The notes beneath the pieces were generated by a model. That model was not told where the DNA came from. It did not search any database and saw only the letters and a list, made by a program, of their open reading frames with translations. Position numbers and translations under genes: made by a program. Below are positions 7,997-17,149 of a DNA stretch of 47,801 nt, piece after piece. This stretch comes from an uncultured Oscillospiraceae bacterium (GTDB lineage: Bacteria; Bacillota; Clostridia; Oscillospirales; Acutalibacteraceae): positions 1 to 47,801 of the forward strand of contig CAJUPK010000003.1 in NCBI GenBank assembly GCA_910588415.1. The letters run 5' to 3'. The first letter of the stretch is position 1. Each line of letters begins with the position of its first letter.

Positions 7997-9676
7997 ATGG
8001 CCCAGCAAAGCAAATCCGGCTTTATGAAAGGCGCGGCCATCCTCTCCGCCTCCACCCTGCTGGTGAAGGTGCTGGGCCTGCTGTTTTCCATCCCCCTGGC
8101 CAATTTTATCAGCGCGGAGGGCATGTCCTATTTTTACGGCGCTTACGACATCTTTACCATCTTCCTGATGCTCTCCACCGCCGGACTGCCCATCGCGGTG
8201 TCCCGCATGGTCAGTACCGCCTATGCCAGGGGCCGCCGCCGGGAGGCGGACCAGGTGTTCTCTGTGGCCTTCTGGCTGTTTTTCAGCCTGGGGCTTTTGG
8301 GCTGTCTGGTGATGCTCTTCGGCTCCCGGCAGATTGCCCAGCTGCTGAACAAGCCCGGCGCGGCCCACACCATTGTGGCCCTGGCCCCCACGGCTTTTTT
8401 CATCTCTGTCATGTCCTCTTTGCGGGGCTACTTCCAGGGTCGCAGCAACATGGTGCCCACTGCTGTCTCCCAGGTTATCGAGGCGGTCTCCAAGGTGGCC
8501 ATCGGCGTGGGGCTGGCAGCCTATATCATCCGGCAGTACCATTCTGACGCCTGGGCCGCTGTGGGGGCCATTGCCGGCGTGTCCATCAGCGCGGCCCTGG
8601 GCGCTCTCTATCTAATTGGCTATAAGCTCCGCCAGCGCCGGAAAGACCGGGCCCTGCCTCCGGACGATTCGGCCGTTACCCCCCGCCGGGAGATGCTGGC
8701 CGCCCTGGTGCGCTTTGCCGTTCCCATCACTTTGGGGGCCTGCTTTCTCAGCGTTTTAGACTTTATAGACAGCGCCGTGCTCATGGACCGCATGAAGCTG
8801 GCCGCTGGCTTTACCCAGGACCAGGCGGACTGGTACAGCGGGGTGCTGGGCCATGCCCGCAAGTTTTTCGACCTGCCCGGGGCCTTTGTGGTGCCCATCT
8901 CCACCAGCCTGCTGCCAGTGCTCTCCGGGGCCATTGCCTCTGGGGACAAGCCCGCTGTCAACCACATCTCCTCCATCTCCATGCGCATGACCCTGCTCAT
9001 CTCCATCCCGGCCAGCGTGGGCATGTCCATTTTTGCAGAGCCCATCTGCCAGCTGCTGCTGTTTAACAGCCCCGAGGTGGCCGGAGGCGCGGCCCAGCTG
9101 CTGCAGGTGCTGGCCGCGGCCATTGCTTTTAACAGCACCCTGTTCACCACCAACGCCATTTTGCAGAGCTTTGGCCGCACCACCCGGCCGGTGGTTGACA
9201 TGGCAGTTGGCGGCGTGGTGAAAATCGCCCTGTCCTATGTGCTCACCGGCATCCCGGAGATCAACGTGATGGGCTCGGCTGTAAGCACCGTGGTCTCCTA
9301 CTTTGTGATTATGGTGCTGAACCTGCTGGCTATCCGGAGCAGCCTGCCCCGCATGGACAGCGTGGTGGGCATGGCGGCCCCCACCATGGTTTCCGCCGCT
9401 GTGATGGGCCTGGCCTCCTATGGGGCCTACCTGGGGCTGGAGGGCTTTCTCCCCTCCCGGCTGGCGGTGCTGCCTGCCATTGGGGTGGCGGTGGTGTCCT
9501 ATGCCCTGTGCATTGTGCTTTTCCGGGCAGTCAGCTACGATGATGTGGCCATGCTGCCCAAGGGCGAGACCCTTGCCCGGCTGCTGCATGTGAAGCGGAA
9601 GTTCCGGCCCAGGCATATGCAGGAGAAAACCGTGGCCACCCGCCCGGGCAAGGGGCGGCATATGGGGCACATGTGA
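7997..9676 (+). CDS. MurJ/SpoVB-type lipid-linked oligosaccharide flippase
   Basis: 559 residues, almost entirely hydrophobic helices separated by short charged loops, about 14 membrane segments, of the MATE/MVF (MOP) superfamily. The N-terminal pattern GAAILSASTLLVKVLGLLFS is typical of the polysaccharide-exporter/YtgP-SpoVB branch that moves lipid II or related undecaprenyl-linked sugars across the membrane. The frame begins at 7955, but ATG 7997 has AAAGGGGGT upstream and a normal first helix. Single gene with its own promoter; the hydrolase gene follows after 59 nt. Whether it is the vegetative lipid II flippase or a sporulation-type paralogue cannot be settled here. Confidence 0.85.
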   Translation: MAQQSKSGFMKGAAILSASTLLVKVLGLLFSIPLANFISAEGMSYFYGAYDIFTIFLMLSTAGLPIAVSRMVSTAYARGRRREADQVFSVAFWLFFSLGLLGCLVMLFGSRQIAQLLNKPGAAHTIVALAPTAFFISVMSSLRGYFQGRSNMVPTAVSQVIEAVSKVAIGVGLAAYIIRQYHSDAWAAVGAIAGVSISAALGALYLIGYKLRQRRKDRALPPDDSAVTPRREMLAALVRFAVPITLGACFLSVLDFIDSAVLMDRMKLAAGFTQDQADWYSGVLGHARKFFDLPGAFVVPISTSLLPVLSGAIASGDKPAVNHISSISMRMTLLISIPASVGMSIFAEPICQLLLFNSPEVAGGAAQLLQVLAAAIAFNSTLFTTNAILQSFGRTTRPVVDMAVGGVVKIALSYVLTGIPEINVMGSAVSTVVSYFVIMVLNLLAIRSSLPRMDSVVGMAAPTMVSAAVMGLASYGAYLGLEGFLPSRLAVLPAIGVAVVSYALCIVLFRAVSYDDVAMLPKGETLARLLHVKRKFRPRHMQEKTVATRPGKGRHMGHM

Positions 9677-9735
9677 CCCATATGGCACATCTGACGGCGC
9701 TCATTTTTCAAATTTATTAAAGGAGGTCCTTTTTC

Positions 9736-10428
9736 ATGCAAGTTACCTTTATCCTCCACAGCTCCTTCTTTGTGGAGCTGGACCAGGCCTGCCTGCTGTT
9801 CGACTACTATGAAGGGACTATTCCAGAGACAGACAAGCCCCTGTACGTGTTTGCCAGCCACTGCCACGGGGACCACTTTTCTCCCGCTGTGTTTGACTTG
9901 GCTCAGCCGGGCCGTCCGGTTCAGTACATCCTCTCCCAGGACATTTGGGAGAGCCGGGTGCCCCAGGAACTGCGGGCCCAGACTCTGTTTGTTGCCCCCC
10001 GCGGTACCTACGAGGTGGACGGGCTGAAGATAGCCACCCTGCGCTCTACGGACCAGGGCGTGGCCTTTCTCATTGAGTGCGGGGGCAAGCGCATCTACCA
10101 TGCCGGCGACCTGAACTGCTGGGTGTGGGACGGCGCGCCCCGGTATCAGAACGACCAGATGGTCCAGCAGTATCAGGAGGAGCTGCGGCTGCTCTCCGGC
10201 AAAGAGCTGGACCTGGCCTTTGTGCCCCTGGACCCCCGCCAGGGCCCGGACTTTGACCTGGGTATGCGCTACTTTTTCGAGGCTGCCGGGGCCCGGCGGG
10301 TGTTCCCCATGCACATGTGGGAGGACTACTCCGTGGTGCCTCTGTTTAAAGCAGACCCCCACTACAAGGACTATGCCCCCCATGTGATGGATGTTTCCAG
10401 GCCGGGGCAAGTTTTCTCCTTTGAATAG
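9736..10428 (+). CDS. Metallo-beta-lactamase-fold hydrolase
   Basis: 230 residues with the MBL signature SHCHGDHFS (HxHxDH, about residues 37-42) and a later metal ligand region IYHAGDLNCW; a C-terminal FPMHMWEDY supplies another conserved His. The short two-layer form resembles the UlaG/YycJ-like MBL hydrolases rather than RNase J or RNase Z. Substrate unknown. The Shine-Dalgarno is a full AAAGGAGG, and the following CCTTT can fold back on it in a 5-bp hairpin, a minor oddity. A strong bidirectional terminator follows. Confidence 0.85.
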   Translation: MQVTFILHSSFFVELDQACLLFDYYEGTIPETDKPLYVFASHCHGDHFSPAVFDLAQPGRPVQYILSQDIWESRVPQELRAQTLFVAPRGTYEVDGLKIATLRSTDQGVAFLIECGGKRIYHAGDLNCWVWDGAPRYQNDQMVQQYQEELRLLSGKELDLAFVPLDPRQGPDFDLGMRYFFEAAGARRVFPMHMWEDYSVVPLFKADPHYKDYAPHVMDVSRPGQVFSFE

Positions 10429-10450
10429 CATGAAATAAAGAACAGGAAAA

Positions 10451-10498
10451 GAAAACGCGTTTGAGCACCGGTGCCTGCCGGCCTTCAGACGCGTTTTC
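10451..10498. terminator. Bidirectional hairpin between convergent genes
   Basis: GAAAACGCGTTTGA (10451-10464) pairs with TCAGACGCGTTTTC (10485-10498) with one G-T pair and a 20-nt loop. It separates the MBL hydrolase (plus) from sbcC (minus), both of which end within 25 nt of it. Confidence 0.75.
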
Positions 10499-10516
10499 CA
10501 TATGTTGCAGCCAATC

Positions 10517-13246
10517 TTACAGAATGACCCGGGCACTGGCTAGTCCCTCGGCGTTCTGGCGCACCTGGATCTTCTCCTGGATGCGGCCCTGCAGCTCCTG
10601 CACATGGGAGATAATGCCAATCAGCCTGCCCCCTGAGCGCAGCAGGGCCAGGGCCTTCATGGCGCTGTCCAGGGTCTCGTTGTCCAGAGAGCCAAAGCCC
10701 TCGTCGATGAAGATGGAGTCCAGCCCCACAGCCCCGGAATGGCCCTGCACCACGCTGGAAAGCCCAAAGGCCAGGGACAGGGAAGCCAGGAACTGCTCGC
10801 CGCCGGAGAGGGTCTCAATGGACCGGGGCAGCATGGAGGCCCCGTCCATCACCTCCAGGTCCAGGCCCCCCAAAGCCCCGCCGCTTTTGGGGGCAGGCAT
10901 CAGCCGCAGGGCATAACGGCCCCGGCTCAGCCGCCCAAAAAACTGGTTGGCGCTGACAAGCACCTCGTCCAGCGTAACACTGAGCACATACTGCAGGATG
11001 GGAGTCTTCAGGGGATTCGCCCCAGACAGGCCCCGGCTCAGCCGGGAGACCCGCCCATAGTCCTGGGCCAGCCCTGCCAGCCTGGCGTCCAGCTCCTGCA
11101 CAGAACCCAAGGTGGCCCGGCGGGACCGCAGGCCGCTCTCTGCCTGGCCCAGCCGCTGAGAGCGCTTCATGCCCTCCTCCCGCAGCGCTGCCGCCGCCTC
11201 TCTCAGCTGGTGCAGGCTGGGCGGGTCCTTTTCCTCCTCCGTCCGGGAATTTTGCAGGGAGAAGGCCTTTTTCTCCGCCTCCGCCTGCTTAAAGGCCTCC
11301 TCCGCCAGAGCTAAGGCCTCCCTGGCCCTGGCCAGCCGGGTCTCCCGCTCCCCGGCAGCGTCCCGAAGCCGCCGGGCCTGCTCTGCCAGCTCCTTTGACT
11401 CCCTTGCACGGCTGGCGGCGGCCTGCTTGACCGCCTCTGGCGTGGCGCCCTCCAGGCCCTTCCCAGCCTCCTGGGCCTGGGCCTCCAGCTCCTTGGCCCG
11501 GGCAGCTGTGCCGGAGAGCTCTGCCCGCAGCCTGGCCTCCTGTCCGGCCAAGGCCTCCTTCTCCCCATTCAGCCGGTCCAGCTTTTGCCGGGCAGGTCCC
11601 AGATTGTCCGAGAGCCCCTTGGCCTTCTCCGCCTGGGCCGCGACCTCCTCCAGCGCCTTTGCCGCCTGGGCCGCCTCCAGGCCAGGTCCCCAGGCTCCCT
11701 TCTGCTGGTCCAGAGCCTGCCTGGCCCGGTCCAGCTCCGCCTCCTTGGCCTGGGCCAAAGCCCCTGCCGCCGCTGCCGCCGACCGGGCCTCTTTCTCGCA
11801 AACCCGCAGAGCCTCCAGCTTTTCAGGGGAAAGTCCCGGACCAGCCCCGCCCTGGGCAGGGGCCGGGTGGTGGACCGAGCCGCATACCGGGCAGGGGAGC
11901 CCCTCCCGCAAAGTGCCCGCCAGCTCCAGCGCGGCGCTGGACTGCAGCAGAGCCTCCTGTTCTTTCAGCCGCAGGAACAGGCTCTCCGCTGCCAGGGCTT
12001 TCTGCTCCGCCTCCCGCCGGGCCGATTGGGCCGCCTTTTGGACTGCCGCCGCCTCTTGCAGCCCAGCGGCCAGCTTTTCCAGTCCCTGCCGCTGTTCCAG
12101 CAAACCGGGCAGCCGGAGGTTAGCCTCTTGACACTGCTTGGCATAGGCCAGCCCAGTCTGGATCCTCTGGGCCAGTCCTGTCTGCTTTGCAACCAGCCCT
12201 TCCAGCTCCCTGCCCAGTTTCTCCTGCTCCTGCCGGGCCGCCTTGGCCCTGTTTCCGGCAGCCCGGGCGCTCTCCAGGGCCTGCAGGCGGTGGTTCAGCC
12301 GCTCCTGCTCCTGGGCTGCCGCCAGGGACCGCTTTTGCAGCTCTTCAGCCTCCTGGCGCATCTGACCTGCCTCTGGGCGCTCCTTTTCCAGCTGGCCCGC
12401 CCGCTCCCTGGCCTGCCGGAGCCGTTCCTCCGCCGCGGCCTGGACTTTGGCCAGCCGATCCCCCTCTTCGGCTGTGCGCAGCTGATCTTCCGCCTGCTTT
12501 AACCGGGCGCCATGGGACTTGCCCTCCTCCCGCAGCTGGTCCAGCTCCCGCTGCTGGTCCCCCAGGGCTGCCTCTAAAGCCTGGGTGGTCTCCAGTCCCT
12601 CCTGCCGGAGAAGGGCGTCCCGCAGATTTTCCGCGTCCCGGGCAGCTGTCTCCAGCTGTTTTTCCCGCTGGTGGAAGCGCTCCCGCAGCCGCTCCCAGAC
12701 CTGGGCGGAAAACAGGGTGCGCAGAATCTCCCCCTTCTCCTTAGAGCTGGCCCGGAGCAGCCGCAGAAAGTCCCCCTGGGGCAGCACAATCACCTGAGAG
12801 AACTGCTCGCAGGTCAGGTGCAGCAGCTCCTCCGCCCGCTGGGTGACAGCCTGGGCGCTGCGGCTCTCCAGCAGCTGGGGGCCTTCCTTCTCCAGGCGAA
12901 AGCACTGGTGGGTCTCCCGCAGCTCCTGGGCCTTTGTGCGGCGGTTCTCATGGGTAAACTGGCTGCGCTGGAACCGGTAGTCCTGGCCGTTCAGGCGAAA
13001 ATCAAACTCCACCAAGGTGGGCTGCTCCGGCCCGGCGCTCATGCAGCGCATCTCCTGGAACCGCCTGCGGCCCCCTGTGGCCCGGCAGTACAGGGCAAAG
13101 CACATGGCGTCCAGCAGGGAGGTCTTGCCCCCGCCTGTGGGCCCGGTGATGAGAAACAGGCCGGCATGGTGGAACTGAGTAAAGTCCAGCTCGGTTTTTT
13201 CCAAATAAGGCCCAAAGGCCTGCAACAGCAGCCGCAGGGGTTTCAT
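10517..13246 (-). CDS. sbcC: SbcC, ATPase subunit of the SbcCD nuclease
   Basis: 909 residues with the SMC/Rad50 plan: Walker A GPTGGGKTS (35-43), a very long Ala/Glu/Gln/Arg-rich antiparallel coiled coil, a zinc hook CPVC (452-455) at its midpoint, and C-terminal signature LSGGEQFLASLS (from 813) with Walker B IFIDEGFGSLD (about 845-855). With SbcD it forms a Mre11-Rad50-like complex that opens hairpins and protein-blocked DNA ends. It follows sbcD by 51 nt in the same direction, the usual order. The coiled coil makes long spurious frames on the opposite strand. A palindrome-processing nuclease is of note given the many palindromic repeats nearby, but that link is speculative. Confidence 0.96.
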   Translation of the reverse strand: MKPLRLLLQAFGPYLEKTELDFTQFHHAGLFLITGPTGGGKTSLLDAMCFALYCRATGGRRRFQEMRCMSAGPEQPTLVEFDFRLNGQDYRFQRSQFTHENRRTKAQELRETHQCFRLEKEGPQLLESRSAQAVTQRAEELLHLTCEQFSQVIVLPQGDFLRLLRASSKEKGEILRTLFSAQVWERLRERFHQREKQLETAARDAENLRDALLRQEGLETTQALEAALGDQQRELDQLREEGKSHGARLKQAEDQLRTAEEGDRLAKVQAAAEERLRQARERAGQLEKERPEAGQMRQEAEELQKRSLAAAQEQERLNHRLQALESARAAGNRAKAARQEQEKLGRELEGLVAKQTGLAQRIQTGLAYAKQCQEANLRLPGLLEQRQGLEKLAAGLQEAAAVQKAAQSARREAEQKALAAESLFLRLKEQEALLQSSAALELAGTLREGLPCPVCGSVHHPAPAQGGAGPGLSPEKLEALRVCEKEARSAAAAAGALAQAKEAELDRARQALDQQKGAWGPGLEAAQAAKALEEVAAQAEKAKGLSDNLGPARQKLDRLNGEKEALAGQEARLRAELSGTAARAKELEAQAQEAGKGLEGATPEAVKQAAASRARESKELAEQARRLRDAAGERETRLARAREALALAEEAFKQAEAEKKAFSLQNSRTEEEKDPPSLHQLREAAAALREEGMKRSQRLGQAESGLRSRRATLGSVQELDARLAGLAQDYGRVSRLSRGLSGANPLKTPILQYVLSVTLDEVLVSANQFFGRLSRGRYALRLMPAPKSGGALGGLDLEVMDGASMLPRSIETLSGGEQFLASLSLAFGLSSVVQGHSGAVGLDSIFIDEGFGSLDNETLDSAMKALALLRSGGRLIGIISHVQELQGRIQEKIQVRQNAEGLASARVIL

Positions 13247-13297
13247 GGGCAGACATCCTCTCTCTGTTGATTTTTTGTGTCTGACTGCAGCCGGGTT

Positions 13298-14413
13298 CTA
13301 CTCCCGGATCTCCTCCATAATCTCCCGGAACAGGGCCAAGTCCTCCTCCTCTGGCTCCTGGCCGCACACATCCCGCAAAAAGGCCGAGAACACGGCCTGG
13401 TCATCCCGGCCCTTCAGCTTTCCGGCCCGCTCCCCTGCCGCAGAGGCTGTCCAGGTGTTCAGCACAGCCAACAGCTGGGGGTATACGGGCCGCAGCCGTT
13501 CCGCTGCCAGCAGCACGGGGTCCTGGTCTGTCAAGGTCAGCTCCACATAGTCCTGGCAGGGGGCCTCCTCTCCTTTGCGGAGCAGCTCTTCAAAGGACCC
13601 GCTGAGCTGCCGCACGTCCCGCAGGGGTACGGTCTCCACCGGGCAGGCTGTCACCGACCCAGGGGAAACCTCCAGCTTCAGGAAGCCCTTTTTCTGGGCG
13701 GCCTCGCTGACAGAATATTTCAGAGGCGAGCCAGAGTACCGGGCCTTGTCCCCCGCCCTTTGGGGGCCGTGAAGATGACCCAAAGCCACGTAGTCAAAGT
13801 CTTCAAACAGAGCCGGGGACACCTGGCCGCTGCCGCCCACAAACACGCTCTCCGAGTCGCTGACAGCTGCCCCGGCGGCAAAACAGTGGGCCACCAGAAT
13901 GTGGGCCGCCCCTGGCAGAAGCAGGGGCTTCATCCGGTTCAGCACCCCTTCCATGCAGGCGTTCTCCCCCCGCAGGCTGTCGTCCCCCAAAAACGCTCGG
14001 GCCTGGGCCCCGTCAAAATAGGGCAGAAGGAACACCTGGGCCCGTTGGCCCTCCGCTTCCACCAGCACTGGCTCCATGGCCTCCTCCAGGCTGGTGGAGA
14101 TCACCACCCCGCTTCTGCGCAGGGCGCTTTTCATAATGGCAATGCGCTCGGCCCCGTCATGGTTGCCGGAAATGGCCAAAACCTGGCAGCCCAGGCTTAC
14201 CAAACGGTCCAGTGTCCCGTCAAATAGGCGGATGGCCTCTACAGCGGCCACCTGCCTGTCATAAATATCCCCTGCCAGCAGCACGCAGGCCGGGCGCTCC
14301 CGCTCCACAGCGGGGAGGAACACCTTCTCCAAAAACCAGCTCTGGTCCTCCAGCAGGCTTCTGCCGTACAGCATCCGGCCCAGATGCCAGTCCGAGGTAT
14401 GGAACATCCGCAT
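13298..14413 (-). CDS. sbcD: SbcD, exonuclease subunit of SbcCD
   Basis: 371 residues of calcineurin-like phosphoesterase with the Mre11/SbcD motifs in order: DWHLG (8-12), GDIYDR (48-53), GNHDG (83-87), AHCF and GHLHGPQ further on. These ligate two Mn ions for 3'-5' exonuclease and hairpin endonuclease activity. A C-terminal capping region follows. The ATG at 14413 is the first in the frame. First gene of the sbcD-sbcC pair. No promoter stood out in the repeat-filled upstream gap. Confidence 0.96.
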   Translation of the reverse strand: MRMFHTSDWHLGRMLYGRSLLEDQSWFLEKVFLPAVERERPACVLLAGDIYDRQVAAVEAIRLFDGTLDRLVSLGCQVLAISGNHDGAERIAIMKSALRRSGVVISTSLEEAMEPVLVEAEGQRAQVFLLPYFDGAQARAFLGDDSLRGENACMEGVLNRMKPLLLPGAAHILVAHCFAAGAAVSDSESVFVGGSGQVSPALFEDFDYVALGHLHGPQRAGDKARYSGSPLKYSVSEAAQKKGFLKLEVSPGSVTACPVETVPLRDVRQLSGSFEELLRKGEEAPCQDYVELTLTDQDPVLLAAERLRPVYPQLLAVLNTWTASAAGERAGKLKGRDDQAVFSAFLRDVCGQEPEEEDLALFREIMEEIRE

Positions 14414-14735
14414 TATGCACCCTCCATCTTGCGGCTGGCAGCGCCAGCCCAGTCTCTATCCTGTTTTTATTCCATCTTCACCCAAACTTAACAATTTTCA
14501 CCTTTACTTTTCCCCTGGCCATAGAGTATACTATTTTTATAATTAGGCAGGGGACTGAGAGCAAATTGCGCGGTCAAGGGGCGGGGAAGATTGCCAGTGG
14601 CAATCGTTCTGACCCGACCGAGCCAACCAGTTGGTGTGCCAACTCGATGAGAAAGCGAAACTTTTCCTTTCGCTCCCAGCGGCCAGTTCTCCATAAAGTC
14701 CGCTATGAGAAAATGAAACAGAGACACACTCCCAT

Positions 14736-14781
14736 ACACGGCCATATAGGCTCCCTGTTCCATCTTAGGTTTACGCCGTGT
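14736..14781. repeat. 46-bp repeat E, copy 1
   Basis: Begins ACACGGCC and ends GCCGTGT, so its ends pair over 7 bp; the interior AGGCTCCCTGTTCCATCTTA is shared with the second copy at 14866-14911. The rest of the 14414-14950 gap before it holds further small palindromes (GATTGCC/GGCAATC near 14589) and no gene. Confidence 0.75.
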
Positions 14782-14800
14782 GCCGTGTACCACAAAACCC

Positions 14801-14865
14801 GGGGAGTTTTCTCCGCACTTTTGCAAAGCAAAAGCGAGCGCCTCGCGCGAAGGGAGGAAACTCCC
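14801..14865 (-). repeat. Core of repeat family A, copy A5
   Basis: A 65-bp stem element: GGGAGTTTTCTCC at one end pairs with GGAGGAAACTCCC at the other, enclosing TTTTGC-AAA-GCAAAA and a CGCG-rich part. On the minus strand it matches the cores at 19286-19347 and 37755-37816. It is flanked on both sides by repeat E. Confidence 0.7.
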
Positions 14866-14911
14866 ACACGGCCCTACAGGCTCCCTGTTCCATCTTAGGT
14901 TCCTGCCGTGT
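14866..14911. repeat. 46-bp repeat E, copy 2
   Basis: Near-identical direct copy of 14736-14781, with differences at only a few positions and the same ACACGGC/GCCGTGT closing pairs; it ends 40 bp before the carboxypeptidase start, so it would lie in that gene's 5' UTR if transcribed from upstream. Confidence 0.75.
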
Positions 14912-14950
14912 ACTGTACAAAGTATAACACAAAACAGGAGGTTTGAACAT

Positions 14951-16453
14951 ATGAAAATCTTTTCCGGCTGGAGGCGTTTTTTCAGCCTGCTTCTGGCGGT
15001 CCTTGTGCTGGCGGCCGCCGCCATGCCCGCCTGCGCCTCGGAGGGCTTTACCTTCAACTGGGATACCGGGGAGGAGGGGGACAGCACAGAGCCCCACTGC
15101 AAGTCCCTGTTTATGCTGAACCTGGACACGGACACCGTGGTCTATACCCTGAACCCGGACGAGCAGCTGCCCATGGCCTCTATGACAAAGATCATGACCT
15201 ATATTGTGGCCTACGAGACCATCCCGGACATTGAGCACGCGGTGATCACCGTGCCCCAAAGCGTGGCGGATGATCTGGAGGGCACAGAGAGCTCTTTGGC
15301 TGGCGTGGCCGTGGGCGAAGAACTCACCGGCCTGCAGCTGCTGAACCTGCTGATGGTTCCCTCCGGCAATGACGCGGCTGTCACTTTGATGGCCTATGTG
15401 GACGAGCTGTATGCTGCCGGGAAAATCGTCCCCCAGGACGCCCCCAACCCAGAGGACCCCGGCGCACCCCCGGAAGAGAGCGCCACTCCACCCCCTGTGG
15501 GGGAAGTGGGGGATACCATTGACTACAGCGGCAGCAGCTACTTTGTGCAGCGGATGAATGCCAAGGCCCAGGAGCTGGGCTGCAAAAACACCCACTTTAC
15601 CAATCCCCACGGCCTGCACGAGGAGAACCACTACTCCACGGCCCGGGACATGGCAGTCATCACCAAGTATGCCATGGCACTGCCCAACTTCACTACCATC
15701 ACAGGCCAATGGCGGTATGAGAAGCCCCCTACCAACATGAGCCCGGAGATTGAGTACAAGACCAACACCAATAAAATGCTTCTCAACTACCCGGACGAAT
15801 ACGGCAACAGCTACTACTACACCTATGCCACGGGCATTAAGACCGGCTCTCACGACCAGGCGGGATTCTGCATTGCCGCCTCCGCCACCTACTACGGCTA
15901 CACCTATATTGTCATTGCCATGGGCGACATGGATGGCTATGCCCAGGGGGTCCACAACGAGATGCGGGACGCCAAGACCCTGTTCCGGTGGGCCTTCCTG
16001 AACCTGGGCAAAAAGACCGTCACCAGCCAGGGGGACATACTCAGCTCGGTTAAGCTGGAATATGCCTATCAAAAGGACGAGCTGCTGCTGGCCGCGGACA
16101 AAAACGTAAGCGTTATGCTGCCCAACAGCGTGGACGCCAGCTCCATTATTGTGACCGTGCAGAAACCCGAGAGCGTGCAGGCGCCCATCCGCAAGGGAGA
16201 GGAGATTGGCGAGGCCACCCTGAGCTATGCCAACGAGGTGATTGCCAAGGTGCCCCTGGTGGCAGCGGAATCTGTGGCCAGAAGCGACTTGATCGCCGGG
16301 TGGGAGCAGGGCCGTTCCCTGCTGACCTCCCCCTGGTTTATTGCCATCATGGCCACCATTGCCGCCCTGATTGGCGTGTACCTGATTTTGCTGGTCTTCT
16401 ACCGCCGCAAGCAGCGGCAGCTGAGACGGGTGAAAAAGTTCCGGGACCTGTAG
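14951..16453 (+). CDS. D-alanyl-D-alanine carboxypeptidase (penicillin-binding protein, DacF type)
   Basis: 500 residues. A signal peptide (cut near PACAS-EGF, about residue 30) is followed by the serine-protease-like transpeptidase fold with SMTK (77-80, nucleophile Ser77), SGN (138-140) and KTG (297-299). It trims the terminal D-Ala from peptidoglycan stem peptides outside the membrane. A C-terminal hydrophobic helix (about 457-480) followed by a very basic tail RRKQRQLRR anchors it as a membrane protein rather than by an amphipathic helix. A Pro-rich insert (about 161-183, PNPEDPGAPP) after the SGN motif is unusual. ATG 14951 has AGGAGG 9 nt upstream; the frame is open further upstream, but there it is repeat DNA. 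Confidence 0.93.
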   Translation: MKIFSGWRRFFSLLLAVLVLAAAAMPACASEGFTFNWDTGEEGDSTEPHCKSLFMLNLDTDTVVYTLNPDEQLPMASMTKIMTYIVAYETIPDIEHAVITVPQSVADDLEGTESSLAGVAVGEELTGLQLLNLLMVPSGNDAAVTLMAYVDELYAAGKIVPQDAPNPEDPGAPPEESATPPPVGEVGDTIDYSGSSYFVQRMNAKAQELGCKNTHFTNPHGLHEENHYSTARDMAVITKYAMALPNFTTITGQWRYEKPPTNMSPEIEYKTNTNKMLLNYPDEYGNSYYYTYATGIKTGSHDQAGFCIAASATYYGYTYIVIAMGDMDGYAQGVHNEMRDAKTLFRWAFLNLGKKTVTSQGDILSSVKLEYAYQKDELLLAADKNVSVMLPNSVDASSIIVTVQKPESVQAPIRKGEEIGEATLSYANEVIAKVPLVAAESVARSDLIAGWEQGRSLLTSPWFIAIMATIAALIGVYLILLVFYRRKQRQLRRVKKFRDL

Positions 16454-16490
16454 TGTCCGCTTGTGGGGGCTATGTTTTAGCAAGCGAAAT

Positions 16491-16579
16491 GTGATCGGTG
16501 TGATCAGGACAAACCTAGAGGTATTTGGAAATATGAAATCTCAAAGAAGGGCTTATATTCACCCGATCACACGAATCAC
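16491..16579. repeat. Palindromic element D, copy 1
   Basis: GTGAT (16491-16495) and GTGTGATC (16498-16505) pair with ATCAC (16575-16579) and GATCACAC (16565-16572), closing a loop that contains CTTATATTC. It resembles 31628-31713. Beyond it, 16580-16820 holds ATTCACCC/GGGTGAAT and other short palindromes and no gene. Confidence 0.5.
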
Positions 16580-16821
16580 ACCATGTGTTGGGTGAATGGG
16601 AGACTGGCTGTACGGGAGGGACTGCTGTCCCACACCCTGCTGTCACTCGTAGGATGGGCTCCGGCGCGTTGCTTGAGAAGATGGGCGGGGTGGGTCGCTA
16701 TTGGGCACTTTGTGCCCAAGGCGCTGCTCTGCTAGGCGGCGCTCCCTTTATGGTCTAAGGGGCACTATGTGTGGTGTAAAACCTTCTGCTTCCCTAAACT
16801 CTTGCGCGCCGCCTGGTAAGG

Positions 16822-17038
16822 GCAAGGCCGTGGAGCGCTGCTCCACACCGCGCAAGGGGAACCAGTTCCCCTTGACCCCTTCCTTGGCCATCACCCAGCC
16901 AGTATAGAACCATTACCTGCTTCCACCCAACTGCCCCAGAGCCGCCCAGGTAGGAGTTTCGTCTGCATTTTCCGAAGGAAAACAAGCGCTTCGCGCGCAG
17001 GGGCGAAACTCCGTGACTTGGGCGAAGCCCAATGTCAA
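16822..17038 (-). repeat. Repeat family A, copy A1
   Basis: On the minus strand it runs TTGACATTGGGCTTCGCCC, then the long stem GGAGTTTCG...CGAAACTCC (core 16953-17012), then CTGGGTGATGGCC, GGGGAACTGGTTCCCC and GTGGAGC-AGC-GCTCCAC. The same modules in the same order make up 19258-19480 and 37899-38113. Confidence 0.8.
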
Positions 17039-17087
17039 CGTGACTTGCGCCTCTTTGAACGCAACGTCTAATAGATTAGCTGCAGTA

Positions 17088-17129
17088 AAAAACGGGAGGC
17101 TCTTGTTTTTACAAGAACCTCCCGTTTTT
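17088..17129 (-). terminator. Intrinsic terminator of the isc operon
   Basis: AAAACGGGAGG-C-TCTTGT pairs with ACAAGA-A-CCTCCCGTTTT around a TTTT loop, one mismatch in a stem of about 19 bp, ending in a T-run on the minus strand 21 nt after the iscU stop. Confidence 0.85.
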
Positions 17130-17149
17130 CACGCCAAACCTTCCGGCTG

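Noticed and set aside
11169..12502. Long plus-strand frames opposite sbcC
   Set aside because: They arise from the GC-rich coiled-coil coding sequence; composition is Ser/Ala/Arg or Pro/Gly biased with no domain.
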